Assembly (NCBI GenBank): GCA_003999685.1
Contig: CP021223.1
Location: forward strand, 1,364,001-1,428,000
From: Taiwanofungus camphoratus
Lineage: Eukaryota; Basidiomycota; Agaricomycetes; Polyporales; Taiwanofungaceae
DNA: 64,000 nucleotides
Direction: 5' to 3'
A program made the position numbers and the translations under genes. Positions within the stretch are counted from its first letter, which is position 1. Each line of letters opens with the position of its first letter. Positions 25,489 through 37,620 of this stretch are shown piece by piece. The notes below the pieces were generated by a model. It ran no database searches and was not told the DNA's origin. It saw only the letters and a list, made by a program, of their open reading frames with translations.

Positions 25489-26467
25489 TGATAGGCACCA
25501 GGCCCTTCTAGACCCCGTGGAGCGCCCTCACTCGACTCTAGGACCTTAGTCATGACTTCGACGCCACTCGACATGTCCGATACAGCCCGAAAAGCCACCG
25601 CAGGACTCTCTGATAGCCTCGAATCACGCCACCGCCACTCCGCCAGTTCTGGTCCGATGTTCCGGTGTACCGGTCCCTCTACGCACAATACGCCACACGC
25701 AGTTGCCACTCAATGTCCTCGCACGTGACCGGTCTCGCCACTCCGATATCGCTCGATTTGCTACGATGCGCCACTCGATGTACTCGATAACGCTACGGCC
25801 CCAGGTCTTGTCTTAGTATATTTCATGCCACTCCATAATTCGTAGTACGCAAGTAGTTAGGATGCCACTTGTACTATGCCACTCCCGATGCGCCTTACAT
25901 TATAGTACAGTAGTATAAATGCGATGTATGATGTCTCGGAACAACAGAGAAGTTTTCCTCTATCCTGCAGAGCTCAAGAAGAGCACCTTCGATTTAGTCA
26001 CCTACTGCGTTCTACTGCGTCCTTCCGTCTTCGATTACGTTCGAAGAGTTGCGTCTACTATCTGCCTTCTACAGTATCTTGAAGGCTTGCGTCTCGTCCG
26101 TCTTCGACATCAGTCGAAGAAGTTGCGTTCAGTCTTACGCCCGCCTTCGAGCCACATCGAAGGGTTGTGCTAGCATCTCCCTCTCTAACCCAAGTCCGCC
26201 TTCTACAGAAATTCGAAGGGCTGTATATCAGCTAAGTTCTCACGTTTAAGCCTCTCTCTAGTATAGTACAGCATAGTAGCGCATCGAAGCTACGTCGAGC
26301 AGTCGCGACACACGTAGAGGGTCGTCGAAGACCTTCATAGACGTCTCTCGACCCATTTGAGATCGGGAACCCTTTGCTGCTGACTCTCCCCTCCACACTA
26401 ACTAGTTCCATAGCTTTCCAGCTTCTCTAGATCGTACCCAGTTGGGGTTGGAGTGTTATAGTGCGCA
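25489..26467 (+). repeat. Element G 5' LTR with five-hairpin array
   Basis: It starts TGATAGGCACCAGG and ends GTTATAGTGCGCA. TTACATTATAGTACAGTAGTATAAATG near 25905 contains a likely TATA box. Downstream, five small inverted repeats lie in a row (26029-26219). Confidence 0.85.
26029..26219 (+). repeat. Array of five hairpins in LTR of G
   Basis: The stems are CTTCGA/TCGAAG (26029-26046), GCCTTC/GAAGGC (26064-26086), CTTCGAC/GTCGAAG (26102-26119), CCTTCGA/TCGAAGG (26144-26163) and CCTTC/GAAGG (26199-26219). Most are followed by a (G)TTGCGT-like word. The same array is kept in the 3' LTR (about 35378-35568). Confidence 0.75.
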
Positions 26468-26524
26468 TTATTTCTGGAGCCCACCGCGAGGGGATTTCAG
26501 GCAAGGAATCCGCCGCTTTCAGAT

Positions 26525-27928
26525 TTGCCGAAGACGTCTCCAGTATTCACCCGCTCACAAGCGCGTGAGGCTGCCAGTCGTAGCGCAAGCGAAAACCTCG
26601 ACAACAGTTCTACCACCCTTTCCACAACTCCTGACACCTTCGACCACGAGGAAGAAGACCTCATAGATCACGAGCTAGAGTTTCCTTCAACCTCCGACGA
26701 ACGTACTTTGTCTCCCGAGCTTCTAGGGCTATCTACGCCAGAAGTCAACCTCTCGTCCCCCGATCCCTACGAACAGTCCGGTTCATCGCCTGAGCCAGAG
26801 GACCCAGTAGAATCAACATCGCATACCGCTATCCCCACTACTACGACTCTACCCTCATCCCAGCAGACCGTTACTCCATACATTCTTCCCAGTTCTTCGA
26901 ATCACCCCACACCAGCCACCATCAATCCCTCTAAACCTACAATGAATCAGAACGTGGCACCTACGCCTTTTATGCCCCCTCGAGGCCATTCGACAGCCCC
27001 CATCTTCGACCCGACAGAAGTCCAATCGCTTCGACGTTACTTTCAAGACATCGAAGTCTTACTCACCCAGTGCAGAATAGTCGATGACGCAGAAAAGAAG
27101 TCATGGGCCATTTGTTACCCCTTGATCGACGTTGCAGACCTATGGGAAACCCTCGAATCCTTTTCCAATCAGACCAAGACATACGCACAGTGGAAAGCCG
27201 ACGTCCTAGCACTCTACCCAGGTACCGATGACACCAGGAAATGGTCCCTTGCAGACATGGACCAGTTGATTGGGGAGCGCGCACGCATTGGAATCCACAA
27301 CGCCGCAGACCTCAGAAGCTACTACCATGACTTTGTATCTATTACGAAGCACCTAATCATGCAACAATGACTCTCCGACATCAAACAGAGTCGAGCATTC
27401 CTACGAGGCTTCCAGCCTTCTCTACTCGCGCGACTCGAGGCCCAACTTCACCTGAAACATCCTGACCACTATCCCGATGACCCCTATCCACTTTCCGATA
27501 TTCACGCAGCGGCCACGTTCATTCTCCACGGTACTTCGAGTATGCCAACAACTACCCCGCCCGGCATGATTAAGACCGAAGACATCTCGACAATCATTGA
27601 GAGCCTATCGAAGACCATCGCCACCCTTATTCAGCCCAGTAGTAACAAATCGAACGTAGCCGCTAGGCTCCCGTCAACCCAAGGTAGTACAGAACAAACC
27701 TGCCACTTTTGCGGTGACCAGAACCATAGTATTCGAAGCTGCCTGCACGTAGAAGCAGACATAGCCACCGGGAAATGCAAGCGTAACACCGAAGGAAAGG
27801 TCGTACTCCCAAATGGTCTATTCATCCCGTGTAGTATCCCTGGCATTACGATCCACGACCGCCTCTACGAGTGGATTCGCCGCAACGCGCCAGCAGCACC
27901 TGGCCTGCTCTACGGCATCAATGAATAA
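26525..27928 (+). pseudogene. Element G gag region
   Basis: The region starts MPKTSPVFTRSQAREAASRS, runs through an acidic Ser/Pro-rich part, and then a capsid-like part (SLRRYFQDIEVLLTQCRIVD ... WAICYPLIDVADLWETLESF). It ends with a CCHC zinc knuckle CHFCGDQNHSIRSC near 27.7 kb. Broken fossil. Confidence 0.7.
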
Positions 27929-28090
27929 GCCAGCATCCAGACCTTCACGCTCAACACGGAAGGAAGAATCGAAGCCCTCGAAAGAGAGCTCCTACAGCTT
28001 CAAAAACGTAGGGAGGTCTTCGACGGCGTCGAGATTTTACAGCGCAAGAAACCTACTACGACAGCGCCGCAGACCACAGAAGTTTCTGAT

Positions 28091-31000
28091 ATGACCCCCA
28101 TCTCACACAGTACCAACAATCCAGTGCCTGACACAGTCAAGTCAGCCGCTCCTACCGAAGTCCCAGTCCCAGCGACCCCAGCTAAACCTTCGACGAGTAC
28201 CTCTGCACCTTCGACGATTCCCGCAGCTATAGTTCCCCCGCTGTCCGTACCCTCGACACAGCCCGCTACCGTATCTACTCCATCAGCACCCCCAGTCCAT
28301 CCCTTTGCAAATGCTCGAGATGCGACCTACGCTCCGCCGAACCTTCGAAACTTCGCTATGCCGCCTAAGCCTTCGAACGACAAGGGCAAGGACCCAGCTT
28401 ACAAGACCATAGTTCCCATCCATCAGCCCAAGCTAGCCAACGACATCTTCGCGCGCTCAATGAGAGCTCCTCTTGTCATGCTGACGCCAGAAGAACTCCT
28501 TTTGATCTCGCCCGACGTACGCAATAGGTATCGAGAAGCAGTTACACCCAAGCGAGTATCAGCGGAACCCGTCAATGCGGCACACATCGTAGAGATTACC
28601 GACAAAGACGAAGCAAAAGAGGTACACCAGCTATCCTGCTCTGGTGCAGCGCTACAGCCAGGAGCTACTATCGTCCCTGATCCCTACGAAACTTATCTCA
28701 AGCACGTCCCACATGGCGAACATCCCGCCGATCTCACGGTTGCCCACGACTCGAACGCTATCTGTTCGATCTATGCGCTCGTCGACAATAAAGAACAGAT
28801 CGAATGTATCATAGATCCAGGCTCACAAATCGTAGCAATGTCGGAGGAAGTCTGTTTAGGCCTGAAGCTTCTCTTCGACCCTACGATACAGTTAAACATG
28901 CAGTCCACCAACAGTGAAGTAGACCGATCTCTAGGGCTCGTATGCAACGTACCCTTCCAAATTGGTGAGGTAGTGTTATATCTTCAGGCTCACGTCATTC
29001 GAAATGCAGCATACGACATTCTTCTCGGACGACCCTTCAACGTCCTTACGCAAAGCATCGTAAAGAACTTTGCGAACAAAGAACAAACCATCACGATAGT
29101 ATGTCCCAACTCCGGTGAAACCCTCACAATTCCTACGTATCCACGCGGAAAACCACGCTTTCGACCGCAACATCATAGAAGCTGTCCGCATGCGGGTTTT
29201 CACACTTCAAGGATTTGATACCCCATCGTCAAGGAGAAGCAGCCCTAGTCATCGACTACGATGGGGCAAAGCCAAGTATTTCTTTCGTCGCTCCGATAAA
29301 TTCTTCGATCTCCGGCGCAGTCCAGTCTCTTTATTTCTCTGCTTGTTCTTCAGTCTCCTCACATTTGCAGTCTCTCTATACCGCAGACACAAAAGCATCC
29401 AGTTCGGCCACATCGAACGCTTCGACGTGGGCTTCGACACTTCTATTTTCAGCCCCTTTTGCTTTGCTTCCTAATCCATCCTCTTCGAACTCTTCGAATC
29501 GTGCTTCGACCTCTCAGCTTCTTAATTCCATTCATCCGACATCTTCTACGTTGACTCACGAAACCTACGCAGCTACTAAGAAGAAGTACAAGCCAGTCGC
29601 ACTCAAGACTCGTCCCGTTCTAGGAGCGGTCCCCAAGCAGTTTCGAATAATTTGAGATATCAAGGGTGACCCCCTATCCATTATGCCAGTACTCTCAGCT
29701 GACCCCCCACCCTTCGAACCTACTGGCCGTTATACGCATGAACACTTCGAAATTACGGAGAAGCTTCACGACAGCACCTTTCTGCTCCCCGACGAGCGTC
29801 GAGTTCTCCATCACTTCATGTGCTTGCACAACGAAGCCTTCGCATGGATCGACGAAGAAAGGGGATGCTTCAAACCAGAGTACTTCCCTCCCATAGATTT
29901 CCCCATCATACCACATATGCCCTGGGTGCAGAAGAATATCCCAATTCCACCCAGGATCTACAATCAAGTCTGCGCAATAATCAAGTGAAAGATCGACGCA
30001 GGTGTCTACGAGCCTTCGAACTCGTTGTACCGATCGCGTTGGTTCTGCATAGTAAAGAAGGACGGGAAATCTCTTTGACTTGTACACTCCCTCAAGCCCC
30101 TTAACGCAGTTACTATACAGCACTCCGGCATACCACCAACGCCAGAATATCTCGCAGAACAGTTTGGAGGAAGACCGTGCGGCGGCATGCTCGACCTCTA
30201 CGTAGGCTACGACGAACGACTCATCGCGGAGTCTTCGAGAGACCTTACGACGTTCCAAACTCCCTACGGTGCCATGCGACTCGTCACCCTTCCGATGGGT
30301 TGGACGAACTCAGTCCCTATATTCCACGACGACGTCACGCACATTCTACAACTCGAAATCCCGCACTCTACAGTCCCCTACATCGACAACATTCCAGTCA
30401 AAGGCCCCGCATCTGACTACAACGACGAGCGGCTGCCTTCGAACCATGGGATTCGAAGATTCATGTGGGAACACTTCGAAAACTTGAATCGAATCGTTAC
30501 TCGAATGCGCTACGCAGGAGGAACCTTCTCCGGCGTAAAGAGTGTTCTAATCTCGTGCGAAATCATGGTCATAGGGCACCGGTGTACTCCTGAAGGATGG
30601 TTGCCCGACGACTCTCGAGTCTCAGCAATACGCAACTGGGGCCCCTGCGCTACGCTCTCCGATGTTCGAGCGTTTCTAGGAACTATCGGAGTTGTTCAAA
30701 TCTTCATATGCAACTTCGCCCATCGTGCCGATGCCCTCGTATGCCTTACGAGGAAGGATGTAGAGTTCGAATTCGGTCCTGAGCAAATCATAGCACAAGA
30801 AGACCTCAAGGACACTCTACTCTCCTCCCCCGCACTACGAGCTATCAACTACAATTCCCCGTCCCCCGTAATCCTCGCAGTCGACACTTCATTCATTGCA
30901 GTTGAGTACCACCTTTGTCAGTGCGACGAAGCCAACACTCGAATCCGCTACTACAACCGCTTTGGCTCTATCACGCTGAACGATCGCGAGCGAAGGTTCT

Positions 31001-32832
31001 CTCAACCTAAACTCGAGATCTACGGTCTATTCTGTGCCCTTCGATCTCTTCGACTTTACCTTATCAGCGTTTGAAACCTCATCGTAGAAGTCGATGCTCG
31101 CTACATCAAAGGCATGCTCAAGAACCCAGATATCGCCCCCAGCGCAAGCATCAACCGCTGGATAGTAGCCATCCTCACATTCCACTTCACGATAGTACAT
31201 GTTCCCGGTACAATGCATGGCCCCGATGATCTCTCTCGATGTACACCACAGCCAGGCGACGCGGTTGTAGAAGAAATCGATGAAGACTTTGACGACTGGA
31301 TTGATCACATGCACTCCTTTGTACATCAGATACTACCTCCCCCTCATGCCCCTACGATGTCCGTTCTAACCAACGCAGAAGCCGAGGACGGCTCCAATTT
31401 CAAAAAGGAGGAAGATAGCTACGAAATCGTCCCGCGTTCAGAGCAAGCGCAGCTCGCAGATGCAAAACTCGATGAGGTCCTCGAGTTTCATCGAACGCTT
31501 TCAAAGCCAGAAGGCATTTCGGACAGCGAATACGAAGGGTTTCTCAAGTACTGCATACTGTTCTTCCTGGATAACGACACTCTATGGCGAAAAGACAACC
31601 ACAGCGCGCACAAGTTGGTCGTCAAGCCTGGCGATCGCCTTCGAATCCTTCGAGAATGTCACGACCGCACTGCTTATCGGGGCATCTACACAACAAAAGT
31701 CTTCGTCAACGAACAATTTTGGTGGCCGTTCCACTACGCAGATATAGCATGGTTCGTTCGAACGTGCCATCTATGCCAGTCTCGTCAAGTTCAGCAAATC
31801 CTTATTCCCCCTACCATTGCAATGCCCGCCTCTATCTTCGCAAAGATACATATCGATACGATGCATATGCCCGCATCAGGTGGATACAAATACCTCGTAC
31901 AAGGAAGATGCTCTCTCACGACGTACCCGGAGTTTCGAATGCTTCGAAAAGAAACAGCATCAGCGCTTGCTGACTGGATCTTCGAAGACATCCTCTGTCG
32001 ATGGGGCGCACTCAGCGAGATCGTTACGGACAATGGTGCAGCGTTTATCAAAGCGGCAGACTATCTGTCGAAGAAATACCACATCAACCACATTCGAATC
32101 AGCGGCTACAACTCTAGAGCGAACAAACTCGTCGAACGACCGCACTTCAGCACGAGACAAGCCTTGTTCAAAACCGCCGACAGAGACGAGAAGAAGTGGT
32201 CTCGCGTGGCGTACTTCGTATTCTGGTCCGAACGCATTACGACTCGACGACGCATGGGTTGCTCACTGTACTTTGCGGTAATGGGCACCCACCCCCTCAT
32301 CCCTCTCGACATCGTAGAAGCCACGTACCTTCAGCCCCCTCCCACTTCAATTCTTTCTACGACAGATCTCATCACACGTAGAGCAATCGTGCTCCAGAAG
32401 CGCGTGGAGCAAGTAGCCGAACTCAGCTCGAAGGTCTACGAAGCCCGTCGAACAGCAGCACTTCGCTTCGAAAAGGAGCACGAGCACTCGATCAAGGACT
32501 TTAATTTCAAACGTGGAGACTTAGTGCTCGTACGAAACACGAAGATCGAGAAGTCCCTGAATAGCAAGATGCGCCCCCGCTACTTAGGCCCCCTCATCGT
32601 TGTCTCACGCAACAAGGGCGGTGCGTACATCATCTGCAAACTGGACGGCACAGTCCTCGATCGGCCCATTGCAGCCTTTCGAGTCATCCCCTACTTCGCT
32701 CGACAATCCATTCCTATCCCGGACAATCTAGAAGACATCTCAACTGAGCGTCTTCGAGAACTTGAACGATCCAATTCGCTCAGCGACGATGACGATGACA
32801 TCGTCGAAGACGTCGAAGAAAGCGAACAGTAG
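28091..32832 (+). pseudogene. Element G pol region (protease, RT, RNase H, integrase)
   Basis: In order: a proline-rich stretch; an aspartic protease-like part (ECIIDPGSQIVAMS ... AYDILLGRPF) at 28.8-29.0 kb; reverse transcriptase (YGAMRLVTLPMGWTNSVPIF, VPYIDNIPVKG) at 30.2-30.8 kb; RNase H; and integrase (zinc part CHLCQSRQVQ, core IHIDTMHMP and EIVTDNGAAF) at 31.1-32.8 kb. The typical YxDD box reads YIDN, as in some agaric gypsy lineages. Several breaks; fossil. Confidence 0.75.
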
Positions 32833-33225
32833 AAGCCCCTGTCTCTTTACTTATACTACTACGATGCGTACTTTCAACGGTCTCTTTTCTCTTACTATAT
32901 GCTTGATTTCACCTCTCTTTCTATTTGATCTAGCGTCATTTTTACCTGTACCATACATGATTCAACTCGACTAAGTCACGATATCGCTTTGACGTTCTAC
33001 GAACGTTTCGATTTGAACGTTGCACGAAGGCTCACATTCTACGAGTCCTCCTAGGCAGTGATGACAAACTGAGCCTACCAACGCCACCATTTTTCTTACC
33101 AAGTCCTTCGATATGTTCTTCTTCTTCGAACGCTTCTATTTCCTTCTAACACGCATTTCACAATTGGGACAAAGAATGTTTAATTTTCTATAGTACAAAG
33201 ACCACGACCTGCCACAAGACAACGA
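32833..33225. other. Spacer in G between pol end and antisense gene
   Basis: No coding signal. T-rich on the plus strand and 3' of both convergent reading directions. Confidence 0.5.
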
Positions 33226-34598
33226 CTACTCCTCATTGCCCGACTCAGCACCCACGTCGAAGCCGCCGCCCGCAATCGCCTCCTGTTCCATGCGAATCAG
33301 CTCCAGGTCGAGGTCATGGAGCATGGCACGGCGAAATGCAATGTTCGCGCGCTCTGCCCGAATCATGCAGATGACGGTGCGTGACTGCTCGTCGAGGTCG
33401 AGCAAGTCCAGGTCATCCTGCTCGAGGCCCAGGCGACTACCGCCATCCAGGGGAACCTTGATAGCGGGGCGAGGCGGCTGGGCCACTCGATGGCGCTTTG
33501 ATCCGCTGGCCTCTCCCGTCGAAGGTCCAGGCGAAGGAGGGGGGGCTGCAGAAAAAGACAAGTCAGGGACAAACGCAAGAAAGAAGAAGAAGACTCACCC
33601 TGCTTCTTCGCACCACCGTGAGTCTTCTTTGTATGACCCAAAACCGAGACCCCACCGAAATAGCAGCCCTGCGCTGCCTGGATGCACCGCTCACATGCAG
33701 TGGCGCCCTCCGCCCAGACACACTCGACGGTCTGAATGCGGATTCGACATTGATCGCACTACAAAGAAGTATTAGCTCAGGAGAATAGCTGAAGAAACAA
33801 ATCATATACCTTTTCCCCCGCCTGCTGCTTCATCCGTGCGACTCGTGCCCAGTCAGTCTCGGGCGCCGTTGAGCCGTTGCGGTCGCTCTTCGACGCCTTC
33901 TACAAACCGGTCAGTAATCGAATAGGAGGGCAAGACTTCATAACGTACCGCCGCAGCGTCACCCTCATCATCCCGAGCCCGTTTCTTTCCCTTCAAAGAG
34001 GCAGCGGCCCCTTCGACGTGCTCCCCAGTACCCTCCATCATCCTAGACACGTCGGCATCGGTCAACTGCGTGGCCTCCTCCGCCTCTCGTTGAAGGGCAG
34101 CCTCCTCCTCCTCATGCTCCCGAGCCACACGCGCGGCTTCTTCTTGGTGGCGTTCTTCTTTGACACGACGAGCCTCGGCCACAGCAGCATGGAGGCGTGC
34201 CTCTTCTTCGCGACACCTCTCCTCTTCAACGCGACGAGCAGTGATGGCGTCGATCGCAGTGGCCAGGGCCGGCCATTCATCGCGGACCCACACGGCCCAC
34301 GACTCGGTGGCAATCTTGGCGAGCTCGTCAACCAGCGTCGCCACACGCTCATCCACCTCCGCGTCCTCAACGGGCCCCTGCGCCTTGCGATATGTACTCT
34401 ACAACAGAGGTAGTTAGCAAATAGGAAAGGACGAGCTGATAAGAGGCGTACCAGCAAATCTGCAACATCCTGCGCCCAAGCTTCGACCTCCTCGGGGACA
34501 GTGTTGGCACAGGGTGTATCGAGCACCGCGATCAGACGGTCCCGGGCACGCTGAACGCGCGAAGCGACGACAGCGGGGGTAGCGGAACGAGAAGGCAT
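33226..34598 (-). CDS. Antisense cargo gene of G: coiled-coil protein with six-cysteine cluster
   Basis: Five exons (34452-34598, 33949-34398, 33810-33899, 33599-33758, 33226-33545) with GT-AG introns of about 50 bases keep one frame and give 388 residues. I do not recognise the protein. The N-terminal ~100 residues are helical and start MPSRSATPAVV. Residues about 105-160 are a Glu/Arg/Ala-rich coiled coil. A basic KGKKRARDD could be a nuclear signal. Exon 4 has CDQC...VEC...TACERC...GC with spacing C-x2-C-x8-C-x8-C-x2-C-x6-C, like but not identical to fungal Zn2Cys6 DNA-binding clusters. The tail is acidic. It reads opposite to gag-pol and lies between pol and the 3' LTR. Unlike the broken pol beside it, every exon is open, so it may have been kept by selection or captured recently. 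A transcription regulator is possible but unproven. Confidence 0.75.
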
Positions 34599-34837
34599 TG
34601 TAAGGTAGAGGAGGCTGATATAGAAAAGGGGGAGCATGTCGAATATGGAACGACGAGTGAAGAAAAACAGCTAAGTCGCTCCGGCTTAAATCCTCTTCGA
34701 CGGCACGTGATCGGCACGAGTCACGAGAAGGTCGGAACCGTGCAGGTCCCCATAAAAGCTTCGATCCAGTCACATCCACCAAGCTTCTAGGTGTCACGTG
34801 TGGACCGAGGACGGTCCAAATTCCAAAAAGGAGGAGA

Positions 34838-35814
34838 TGATAGGTGCCAGGCCCTTCTAGACCCCGCGGAGCGCCCTCACTTGACCCTAGGACCTTAGTC
34901 ATGACTTTGACGCCACTCGACATGTCCGATACAGCCCGAAAAGCCACCGTGGGACTCTCCGATAGCCTCGAATCACGCCACCGCCACTCTGCCAGTTCCG
35001 GTCCGATGTTCTGGTGTACCGATCCCTCTACGCACAATACGCCACACGCAGTTGCCACTCAATGTCCTCGCACGTGACCGGTCTCGCCACTCCGATATCG
35101 CTCGATTTGCTACGATGCGCCACTCGATGTACTCGATAATGCTACGGCCCCAGGTCTTGTCTTAGTATATTTCATGCCACTCCATAATTCGTAGTACGCA
35201 AGTAGTTAGGATGCCACTTGTACTATGCCACTCCCGATGCGCCTTACATTATAGTACAGTAGTATAAATGCGATGTATGGTGTCTCGGAACAACAGAGAA
35301 GTTTTCCCCTATCCTGCAGAGCTCAAGAAGAGCACCTTCGATTTAGTCACCTACTGCGTTCTACTGCGTCCTTCCGTCTTCGATTACGTTCGAAGAGTTG
35401 CGTCTACTATCTGCCTTCTACAGTATCTTGAAGGCTTGCGTCTCGTCCGTCTTCGACATCAGTCGAAGAAGTTGCGTTCAGTCTTACGCCCGCCTTCGAG
35501 CCACATCGAAGGGTTGTGCTAGCATCTCCCTCTCTAACCCAAGTCCGCCTTCTACAGAAATTCGAAGGGCTGTATATCAGCTAAGTTCTCACGTTTAAGC
35601 CTCTCTCTAGTATAGTACAGCATAGTAGCGCATCGAAGCTACGTCGAGCAGTCGCGACACACGTAGAGGGTCGTCGAAGACCTTCGTAGACATCTCTCAA
35701 CCCATTTGAGACTGGGAACCCTTTGCTGCTGACTCTCCCCTCCACACTAACTAGTTCTATAGCTTTCCAGCTTCTCTAGGTCGTACCCAGTAGGGGTTGG
35801 AGTACTATAGTCCA
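34838..35814 (+). repeat. Element G 3' LTR
   Basis: It is preceded by a purine tract ending AGGAGGAGA and starts TGATAGGTGCCAGG. It matches the 5' LTR throughout except for its last few bases, and then runs into pol sequence of F2. Confidence 0.85.
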
Positions 35815-35817
35815 CAA

Positions 35818-36258
35818 CAACGGGTTTCCGCAAAGGACAAAAGGTATGGCTAGACTCACAGAATCTAAAGCTGCCATACCCGACGAGAAAGTTGGCTCCC
35901 AAGCGCGAGGGACCCTTCGAAATCACGGACGTTCTAGGACCGGTGTCTTACAAGCTGAAACTCCCGATGACATGGCGAGTGCACCCCGTTTTCCACGCCG
36001 CACTTCTCTCACCATACACCGAGACGGACACACATGGTCCCAACTACACGGAACCACCACCGGAGCTTATCAGCGGTGAAGATAACTACGAAGTTGAAAC
36101 TCTGGTCGGACATCGTGAGAATTGCCGAAGGAATCGCCGAGAATACTGAGTCAGATGGAAAGGTTACTCATCCGCCGATGACTCGTGGGAACCGGAAGAG
36201 AACTTAGCCGGTACTGCGGACGCGCTGCTGGACGCATATAAGCAGCGCAAGAACTTAT
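35818..36258 (+). pseudogene. F2 pol remnant (integrase end and chromodomain)
   Basis: This is closely similar to the end of pol in [34 protein letters not shown] and a chromodomain part with [12 protein letters not shown] and DDSWEPEENLAGT. Fossil fragment. Confidence 0.8.
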
Positions 36259-36553
36259 GATGAGGAAAATCGGTCACATTTTCACCCCACTCATCGCTCG
36301 CATGTCTCAGTCAAATGGTCCTTCATCCTCGTTCACTCGCTATGGTCCGTGTTACCGCTGTGATAGCACTTATCATTCGCACAGGACATGCCCCGACTAC
36401 AAATGTCTTCACTGTAGTCGCCCAGCGCCTGGGCACCTTATCCGCGAATGCACCGTCGTCAATTACGCATTCGCCAACGACCCGGAACCGCTGTATCATC
36501 CAGAGTGGTTCCTGCATATCGTTAAACTACAATGTACGACCGACATGTCGTAA
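36257..36553 (+). CDS. F2 3' open frame with two zinc knuckles
   Basis: A 98-residue frame starts in an ATGA overlap with the pol stop codon. It contains CYRCDSTYHSHRTC and CLHCSRPAPGHLIREC (spacings C-x2-C-x4-H-x4-C and C-x2-C-x6-H-x4-C), followed by a conserved tail NYAFANDPEP. It is the counterpart of 58391-58687 in F and of part of 43834-44745 in E. The function is unknown; nucleic-acid binding is likely. Confidence 0.7.
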   Translation: MMRKIGHIFTPLIARMSQSNGPSSSFTRYGPCYRCDSTYHSHRTCPDYKCLHCSRPAPGHLIRECTVVNYAFANDPEPLYHPEWFLHIVKLQCTTDMS

Positions 36554-36801
36554 AACTGTAAAGTTCGAGCTGGAAGGATGCTCACGATTGGAGGGGTCAT
36601 CTCCTATGGGTTCCAGGGTCATCCCTGATAGGTCGTGGTGAAACACCCGCTCGTCGCTTCCAGGAAAGTTTTTCAAGTTCGTCCTCAGAAGTTCGTCAAG
36701 TTCGTCGACGGTCACCAAAAAGTTCGACTCGGAGAGACTCGACGCGTCCCCATTGGAGTTTAGTTGATTGACCAGGCGTTCAATCATAAGTAGGGGGGTA
36801 A

Positions 36802-37345
36802 TGATATAATTTCTTTCATCGCATATCTTATCGGTCGGACCTCGGATCGGTCCCATGACCTTTCGCTTCTAGGACGGGCCTCGGGTAGGCCCAGCTTCTT
36901 CACGCAGCATCTTGACTCATCGCTGCTTACGGTACGGGCCCCGGTTACTCATGGACACTGACTCATATCGGGCCCTGATTACACATTCTGTCTTACGCTT
37001 ACTGATTGCTAATACGGCCCGATGACTCATATCGCCTTACTTACGCTTACTCATGCTGATTCTTAGACCACGTGCCATGGTCCGTGTGCAGGGTAGAATA
37101 CGTATATAAGGCCCTGTACTTTGTAGGTCGGACCTTAAGTTCGATCTGGTTACCAAGTAGCTAGTTACCACTAAGCAATCTTATACTCGTATCTTGCGAC
37201 CTCTCACTTCATACCTGAGTACTCGCTCGACTCTATCGACTTCGCCCAGGAGGACATACGCAGTGTCTATAAAGCCTCACTACTATCTCTAGTAGCCAGG
37301 TCCTCACGTTCGAGGCTTTCCGGTCGTTGATACCAGCTTGTATCA
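36802..37345 (+). repeat. F2 3' LTR
   Basis: It follows the polypurine tract AGTAGGGGGGTAA and is the same length as the 5' LTR, differing from it at roughly a dozen positions. Confidence 0.9.
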
Positions 37346-37620
37346 GAATGTCAGCACCTTCGTCTATAAAGTAGTGTGAGAAGAAATCTGCAACTCAATT
37401 AGATGCTCTCTTAATATAAACAATATTGAAGTCAAATTACAATTTCTGAGATATAAAGAAATCGTTATTACAGTACAATTGCTTCTAATGGATAACAATT
37501 TCATAAGTAATGACATGCTGTGACTGGAATGACGTGACTTGTGTAAACACAGGTCAACAACATTCTCACTCAAGCCATCAGGCTCAGCCACAAATGGCCA
37601 AGCAAGGCAATATTATATTA
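37346..37620 (-). mobile_element. Gypsy fossil H, RNase H end (continuation)
   Basis: Right of the F2 duplication the minus strand resumes the H pol with traces of the end of RNase H (FDFNIVYI-like). Together with 22874-24639 it shows that F2 landed inside H. Heavily decayed. Confidence 0.6.

Larger units (their letters stand above)
25489..35814 (+). mobile_element. Ty3/gypsy-like LTR element G with antisense cargo gene
   Basis: Two LTRs of about 978 bases (25489-26467 and 34838-35814; about 98 percent alike by eye) enclose a primer-binding-like site (26473, CTGGAGCCCACCGCGAGG), gag, pol and, antisense, a five-exon extra gene. A polypurine tract (AAAAAGGAGGAGA) precedes the 3' LTR. No matching target duplication is seen: the left flank is gag of F2 and the right flank is pol of F2. 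Gag and pol are broken in about half a dozen places, so the element is a fossil. Confidence 0.85.
24640..37345 (+). mobile_element. Ty3/gypsy element F2, interior mostly replaced by element G
   Basis: Two 544-base LTRs (24640-25183, 36802-37345) of about 98 percent identity are flanked by the 5-base target duplication GAATG (24635-24639 and 37346-37350). It is the same family as F. Only the leader and the start of gag (to 25488) and the end of pol plus the 3' open frame (about 35818-36801) remain; the middle is replaced by G. Broken fossil of moderate age. Confidence 0.9.
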
